Shown here: positions 58,059 through 64,000 of the stretch, one piece after another
How the letters are laid out: each line of letters opens with the position of its first letter
Numbering within the stretch: the stretch's first letter is position 1
Assembly: GCA_964016985.1 (NCBI GenBank)
Contig: OZ024827.1
Span: 54,664,684 to 54,728,683 of the forward strand
Source: Anodontia alba
Lineage: Eukaryota; Mollusca; Bivalvia; Lucinida; Lucinidae
Direction: 5' to 3'
Length of the DNA: 64,000 bases
Notes under the pieces: generated by a model
What the model saw: the letters and a program-made list of their open reading frames with translations, nothing else
Told to the model about the DNA's origin: nothing
The model's database searches: none
Position numbers and translations under genes: made by a program

Positions 58059-60045
58059 TAGCTCACCTGAGCAAAAGCTCTGGGTGAGCTATTGTGATCA
58101 CCCTCTGTCCGTCGTTCGTCGTCAACAATTAGTTTGTTAACACTCTAGAGGTCACAGTTTTGACCCAATCTTGATGAAACTTGCTCAGAATGTTTGCCCC
58201 TATGAAATCTAGGTCAAGTTCGATATTGGGTCACTTGGGTTCAAAAACTAGGTCACCAGGTCAAATCAAAGGAAAAACTTGTTAACACTCTAGAGGTCAC
58301 GTTTTTGAAGCAATCATCATGAATATTGCTCAAAATGTTTGCCTTGATGATTTCTAGGTCAAGTTTGAAACTGGGTCACTTGGGGTCAAAAACTAAGTCA
58401 CCAGGCCAAATCAAAGGAAAACTTTGTTGACACTCTAGCTGTCACATTTTTGAAGCAGTCATCATGAATCTTGCTCAAAATGTTTGTCTTGATGAGTTCT
58501 AGGTCAGAATTCGAAACTGGGTCACATGCGGTCAAAAACTAGGTCACTGGGCCAAATGAGCAGAAAACCTTGTTAACACTCTAGCATGCTAGTCACATTT
58601 TTGAAGCAATCATCATGAATCTTGCTCAAAATGTTTGTCTTGATGATTTCTAGTTGAAGTTCGAAACTGGGTCACGTGGGATCAGAAATTAGGTCACCTG
58701 GCCAAATCAGCAGAGAACATTGTTAACACTCTAGCGGTCACATTTTTGAAGCAGTCATCATGAATTTTGCTCAAAATGTTTGTCTTGATGATTTCTAGGT
58801 CAAGTTTGAAACTGGTCACTTGGGGTCAAAAACAAGGTCACCAGGCCAAATCAAAGGAAAACCTTGTTAACACTCTTGCGGTCAAATTTTTGAAGCAATC
58901 ATCATGAATCTTGCTCAAAACGTTTGTCTTGATGAGTTCTAGATCAAGATTGAAACTGGGTCACTTGGGGTCAAAAACTAGGTCACCAGGCCAAACGAGC
59001 AGAAAACCTTGTTAACACTCTAGCGGTCACATTTTTGAAACAATCATCATGAATCTTGCTCAAAATGTTTGTCTTGATGATTTCTAAGTCAGGTTCGAAA
59101 TTGGGTCATGTGGAGTCAAAAACTAGGTCACCTGGCCTAATCAGTGTAAAACCTTGTTAACATTCTAGTGGTCACATTTATGAAGCAATCATCATGAATC
59201 TTGCTCAAAGTGTTTGTCTTGATGATTTCTAGGTGAAGTTTGAAACTGGGTCACTTGGAGTCAAAAACTAGGTCACCTGGCCAAATCAAAGGAAGACCTT
59301 GTTAACACTCTAGAGGTCACATTTTTGTGGCAATCATCATGAATCTTGCCTAAACTGTTTGTCTTGATGATTTCTAAGTCAAGTTTGAAACTGGGTCATG
59401 TGGGGTCAAAAACTAGGTCACCAGGCCAAATCAAAGGAAAACCTTGTTAACTCTCCAGAGGTCACATTTTTTAAATAATCATCATAAATATTGCTCAAAA
59501 TGTTCGTCTTGATGATTTCTAGGTCTAGTTTAAAATTGGGTCACTTGATATCAGAAACTAGGTCACCAGGCCAAATCAAAGGAAAACCTTGTTGATGCTC
59601 TAGAGGTCACATTTTTGAAGTGATCATCATGACTCTTGCTCAAAATGTTTGTCTTGATGATTTCTAGGTGACGTATATTTCACTGTCCAGTGACTTTCTT
59701 AAGTTTTTTTCTGTTTAGGTCAGTTTCTCAGTAATTATTGGTCCTACAGAGTGATATTTGGTACTTGTGAAGTGTGTGTGTTTAGGTCGTTTCTCAGTAA
59801 CTATTGCTCCTACAGCCAGTGATACTTAGTACATGCATACATCTTAGCATAGCCTCTTGAGTGCAGCCATCCATATTTGACCTTGACCTCTATTTCACAG
59901 TCCATTAGACATGCTACATTGTCTTACTTGTTAATATAATCATTTTGAATTTTGATCAGAATGTTTGCCTTGATCAGTTCTAGGTCAGGTTCTCAAAGTG
60001 CTATGATACTCAGGTGAGCGTTACAGGGCCATCATGGCCCTCTTG
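58059..60045 (+). mobile_element. HINE-like element nested in family C element
   Basis: Left end TAGCTCACCTGAGC-AAAA-GCTCTGGGTGAGCTA, then GTCCGTCGTTCGTCGTC. Eleven ~146-bp monomers of the AACACTCTAG type follow, as in the element at 22076. The right end is CTCAGGTGAGCG, GGGCCATCATGGCCC stem-loop, TCTTG then T. The host monomer (CCCGTATTTTTTCTTATCCG) rejoins across the T-run, so it inserted between Ts with no visible target duplication. Confidence 0.85.
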
Positions 60046-62068
60046 TTTTCTTATCCGTATAATGTCCCATTTTAGAGTTATTGCCCTTTCAGTAAAATAA
60101 CATTGAAATCTTGTTAGAAGATATCTCAAAAAGTATTTGAGCTTGAGCCTTGATATTTTGGTGTACTGATTGGGACTGATGAGGAGATAAACCTGATCAA
60201 ATTTTCAGCCAGTTTAATGAAATTTTGTTGGAAATATGGCCCATTGCAATTTCTGGTATTTAATTCTGTTGCTTTCATGTGCATAGCATAAGTTTAGAAC
60301 CATGTTTGCTAATGTTTTGAAAATTCATATATGGATTCCTCATGAAAAAATAGGTGACCCATGTTTGTGTTTTCTTATCCAGATTACCTCCCATTTTAGA
60401 GTGATTGCCCTTTTAATAAAATAATTTTGAAATCTCGTTAGCAAGATATCTCAAAAAGTATTTGTGCTAGAGTCTTGATATTTGGTTTACTGCTTGGGAC
60501 TGAGGAGGAGATCACCTGATTAAATTTTCAACCAATTTAATGAAATTTTGTTGGAGTTATGGCCCTATGCAATTTTTGGCCATTTGTTGCTTTAATGTGC
60601 ATAGCATAAGTTTAGAACCATGTATGCTAATGTCTTGAAATTTCATATATGGATTCCACATGAAAAAATAGGTGACCGTTTTGTTTTTTCTTATCAGAAT
60701 TATCTCCCATTTTAGAGTTATTTCCCTTGTAATAAAATAACATTGAAATCCTGTTAGCAAGATATCTCAAAAAGTATTTGAGCTAGAGCCCATAGGAATA
60801 CTGATTGGGACTGAGGAGGAGATCACTTGATTAAATTTTCAGTCAGTTTAATGAATTTTTTTTTAGTTATGGTCCTTAGCAGTTTCTGGCTATTTAATCT
60901 TGTTGCTTTCATGTGCATAGCATAAGTTTAGAACCAAGAATGCTAATGTTTTCAAATTTCATATATGGATTCCTCATGAAAAAATGGTGACTCGTATTTT
61001 TTTTTATCCAAATTATCTCCCATTTTAGGGTTATTTCCCTTGTAATAAAATACCATTGAAATCTCTTTAGCAAGATATCTCAAAAAGTATTTGAACTAGA
61101 GTCTTGATATTTGGTAAACTGATTGGGACTGAGAAGGAGATCACCTGATTAAATTTTCTGCCAGTTTAATGAAATTTTCATGGAGTTATGGCCCTTTGTA
61201 ATCTTTGGCCATTTGTTGCCTCATTGTGCATTAAATTTAGAACCATGTATGCTAATGTTCTGAAATTTCATATGAGGATTCCTCATGAAAAAAATAGGTG
61301 ACCAGTATTTTTTTCCTTATCCGAATTATTTCCCATTTAGAGTTATTTCCCTTGTAATAAAATAACATTGAAATCTCGTTAGCAAGAAATCTAAAACCAT
61401 ATTTGAGCTAGAGCCTTGATATTTGGTATTCTGATTGGGACTGAGGAGGAGATCACCTGATTAAATTTTCAACCAATTAAATGAAATATTGCTGGAGTTA
61501 TGGCCCTTTGCAAGTTCTGGCTATTTAATCTTGTTGCTTTCATGTGCATAGCATAAGTTTAGAAATATGTATGCTATATTTTTGTATATGGATTCCTCAT
61601 GAAAAAAAAAGGTGACCTGTTTTTTTTTTTTTTTCTTATAAGAATTATCTCCCCTTTTACAGTTATTTCCCTTTTAATAAAATAACATTGAGATCTCGTT
61701 AGCAAGATATCTCAAAAAGTATTTGATCTAGAGCCTTGATATTTGGTATAGTGATTGGGACTGAGGAAGAAATCATCTGATTTAATTTTCAACCAATTTA
61801 ATGAAATTTCATAGGAGTTATGGCCCTTTGCAATTTTTGGCCATTTTTTGCTTTATTTTTCATTGCATAAGTTTAGAACCATGTATACTAATGTTTTGAA
61901 ATTTCATATATGGATTCCTCATGAAAAAAAAAAAAAAAAAAAGATATTGGTGACCCATATTTTTTTCTTATCCTTATTATCACCCATTTTAGAGTTATTT
62001 CCCTTGTAATAAAATAACACTGAAATCTCGTTAACAAGATATCTCAAAAAGTATTTGAGCTAGTATTT

Positions 62069-62366
62069 TTGGGGGTGGTCGGGTGGTGCGAAGGTGCTGT
62101 GTATCTTACATCACCGGGGCGTCCAACTGATATTGGCTTACAGTTGGGCAAGGCCTGCTATCCTTGTAGTGGGTAAGGGTAGAGGGGGAATGTTTTTATT
62201 TCATCTGTTTCTTCACTTTCATTCCTGTTCCTCGTTCTTCCCTGTCCCTCTCTTTCATCTCCTCTACTCTCTCTTCTTTCTCTTTTCTCCCTTTCTCTGG
62301 GAGACGACACAAAATGACCCTCAAGGGTTGACGTGTCGTTAAACCCCAACACAATCAATCAATCAA
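62069..62366 (+). mobile_element. SINE-like retroelement with 13-bp target duplication
   Basis: Flanked by TGAGCTAGTATTT at 62056-62068 and 62367-62379. It ends GGTTGACGTGTCGTTAAACC and then a (CAAT)n tail (CAATCAATCAATCAA). The middle is strongly pyrimidine-rich (62190-62300). No clear tRNA boxes are seen in the first 100 bases, so the head may be truncated or derived from another RNA. The TGTCGTTAAACCCCAACA ending is distinct from the other SINEs here. Confidence 0.8.
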
Positions 62367-62785
62367 TGAGCTAGTATTTGAACTTGTTACTTGGTAAACT
62401 GATTGGAACTGAGGAGGAGATCACCTGATTAAACTTTCATTTTGTTGGAGTTATGGCCTTTTGCAATTTTTGGCCATTTGTTGCTTTGTTGTGCATAGCA
62501 TATGTTTAGAACCATGTATGCTAATGTTTTGAAATTTCATATATGGATTCCTGATGAAAATATAGGTGACCAGTATTTTTTTTTTCTTATCCGAATTATC
62601 ACCCATTTTAGAGTTATTTCCCGTTTAATAAAATAACACTGAAATCTCATATATTTGTACTGTTATTTCTGTCATGGGCAAGCAGTGTTGGAGTCAAGCA
62701 GTGTTAGAGTCAGGCAATGTTGGGGGCATAGTGTTTTACAAACACCAGCTCTAGTTTTTATATGCTTTTGTTTATCTGATTTCAG

Positions 62786-62898
62786 CAATGGCCGGTAATA
62801 TTATTCCTGCAATAGCAACAACCAACGCAATCATTGCTGCACTTATCGTCATGGAAGGGTTGAAAATACTCACGGGCAAAATGGAGACTTGCAAATCG
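62786..62898 (+). CDS. UBA2: UBA2 (SUMO-activating enzyme subunit 2), internal exon
   Basis: The 113-nt exon takes the last base of the exon at 31101 to form a Ser codon, then reads MAGNIIPAIATTNAIIAALI and VMEGLKILTGKMETCKS. The M-A-G-N-I-I-P-A-I-A-T-T-N block is invariant in UBA2 and typical of E1 adenylation domains, near the helix that packs against the ATP/SUMO site. The acceptor is TGATTTCAG|C and the donor TCG|GTAGGT (62898/62899), leaving phase 0. The sequence is intact. The next exon (ubiquitin-fold and nuclear C-terminal parts) is not found before the window ends. Confidence 0.95.
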
Positions 62899-63750
62899 GT
62901 AGGTACATTACGAAGGTGGCAATCAAAGGAACTAATATCAAATTGCATCAATTTAATTTTGTTCCCTCGACACATTCAGGAACTCTGGAGCTAGGTCCCA
63001 TAGTACAAAGTTGATAGACAAAGGTGGGTGTCGAAGAATTTTATCACAAAGATTTGGACCCACAATTTCTCATTTTCCATTAAAACTACAGTCTTTAGAC
63101 CCACTGAGGCACACACCCTGGTGAAAGCAAGCACAAAGTATTATAATCAAAGCACTGAGAGTGCTGATGGTGGCGGTTTCCTTAATTTCTATAAGCCTCT
63201 AGACTACATATCATCTGTACTTTCATTTTGTTCAATATTTCTTGATATGTAACTAAAGCAATGCCATTTTCGCTACACCATGTGTGCATTCTGCACAATT
63301 CAGAGTAACTAGTTTCAGTATCATGAATATTTGATCCACATCACTGTGGTTCTGAACCCCTTTTAACCACATTTTTATTTAATTTCCCTGTACTGTGTAC
63401 AGTAACATTATTTATAATCAGATAACACAGTTTTTTTTTTTGTTTTTTTTTGTTTTTTATTTTTCAAGTATGAAATACTTACATGTTACTTATTTCTTAA
63501 AGGACTGAAAGGATTGTAAGTTGTGGGTATTCATTACAACTACCCTATCAATAACTTTCAAATAAGTACCAACAACATATGTTTTGTGTAGAAATTATAA
63601 TTAAAAAGATAATCTGGATAATCATCTAGAGTACTTAAATGTACATAGTTCTGGCCTTTTACCGTTTACCATCTGTTATTCCATCCATTTGAGGAGTCAT
63701 TATGTCCATTCTATTATATATATATATATATATATTGTATCTAGAAACAA
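62899..63750. other. intron sequence after the third UBA2 exon
   Basis: A+T-rich, with T-runs at 63430-63465, a degraded relative of the cruciform MITE (about 63520-63590: TTGTGGGTATTCATTACAAC and CCAACAACATATG) and a (TA)12 run at 63711-63735. No further UBA2 exon is seen. Confidence 0.5.
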
Positions 63751-63751
63751 A

Positions 63752-64000
63752 CAAGAGCTCTACAAGCGGAGGCATCATACGCCCTTGGCAAGTAATAAGA
63801 TGTAGCACATATGCGGACTACTGTGCAATTCTGTGCTCCAGACCTGTGTAAATTTGTAAGTGGAGTTAGCTGGAAACCAAAAAATTACCAAAAATTTCAA
63901 AGGGACATAATGCTGCTACTATTTGTTGGACTGTAATTTTGGAATAATATGTACTGCTCCACATCATGGTCAAACTACAAATCAAGTTTCAGTTAGATTG
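63752..64000 (-). mobile_element. HINE-like element, minus strand, right end
   Basis: Read on the minus strand it matches the last monomers and right end of the element at 15801-17460: CAACTGAAACTTGATTTGTA-like start, CATGATGTGGAGCAG, then TTACTTGCC-GGGCGTATGATG, a CTCCGCTTGTAGAG stem and CTCTTG followed by T at 63752. It runs off the window. It is the only minus-strand member seen. Confidence 0.7.

Larger units (their letters stand above)
57882..62756 (+). mobile_element. Helitron-like element family C with two nested insertions
   Basis: The left end is a hairpin (CCCCCAACTTTG...AAAGTTTGGGGG) followed by a G-run, GCATATTGCTTCTGG and TTCATTCGTTCATC. About nine ~315-bp monomers follow (GCATAGCATAAGTTTAGAAC). 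The right end is TGTTTTACAAACACCAGCTCTAG followed by T, the same stem-loop plus CTAG as at 41797. It is interrupted by a HINE-like element (58059-60045) and a SINE (62069-62366). Its end lies 29 bp before the last UBA2 exon. Confidence 0.8.

Noticed and set aside
63028..63252. Possible next UBA2 exon
   Set aside because: The 74-codon frame shows no similarity to the segment expected after GKMETCKS and lacks matching splice sites in phase.

Overview
This is a eukaryotic, repeat-saturated genomic window and almost certainly animal DNA. The best-fitting source is a bivalve mollusc. This is inferred from dozens of Helitron/HINE-like elements that carry central tandem-repeat arrays (the 'pearl'/HINE type known from bivalves), tRNA-derived SINEs with a CTCAACACAAACAAAC tail, a PHD-finger-bearing LINE of a type I associate with molluscs and corals, and DIRS-like tyrosine-recombinase retroelement relics. 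No bacterial-style gene organisation is present. Most long open reading frames in the window are translations of satellites or microsatellites and are not genes.

One host gene is recognised. It is an internal part of UBA2 (SAE2), the catalytic subunit of the SUMO-activating E1 enzyme, on the + strand. Three exons are visible (about 20572-20717, 31101-31194, 62786-62898). Their phases match and the joined product is colinear with animal UBA2 from the segment after the catalytic-cysteine domain to the MAGNIIPAIATTN segment. The introns are 10.4 kb and 31.6 kb and consist largely of mobile DNA. The exons for the N-terminal part and the C-terminus are not seen in the window.

Layout. 1-4.9 kb: a ~155-bp satellite arranged head to head around 3.24 kb, interrupted by a HINE-like element that itself carries a SINE. 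5.0-9.15 kb: a GC-hairpin satellite with inverted arms. 9.15-14.3 kb: truncated repeats, a tyrosine-recombinase relic and a foldback repeat. 14.3-20.1 kb: two HINE-like elements, one with another family nested inside. 20.6 kb: UBA2 exon. 20.8-26.9 kb: three HINE-like elements nearly end to end. 26.9-28.1 kb: DIRS-like RNase H/recombinase relic. 28.1-30.5 kb: more HINE-like DNA. 31.1 kb: UBA2 exon. 31.85-42.9 kb: tandem-repeat elements with two 5'-truncated LINEs. 43.7-55.66 kb: a piggyBac-like element (TTAA ends) with a second copy of itself inserted at an internal TTAA, plus a HINE-like element inserted only in the outer copy. 56-62.76 kb: a cruciform foldback element, a long CA microsatellite, and a Helitron-like element with a HINE-like element and a SINE nested in it. 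62.8 kb: UBA2 exon. 63.75-64 kb: a minus-strand element running off the window.

The most informative structural point is that these tandem-repeat elements share a terminal code: a left hairpin followed by GTCC/GTCCGTC repeats, an inverted subterminal repeat (GCTCACCTGAG against CTCAGGTGAGC), and a right stem-loop followed by TCTTG (or CTAG) and T. The central arrays differ between elements. The duplicated piggyBac-like sequence supplies an internal empty site showing that one such element entered without a target-site duplication, as Helitrons do.
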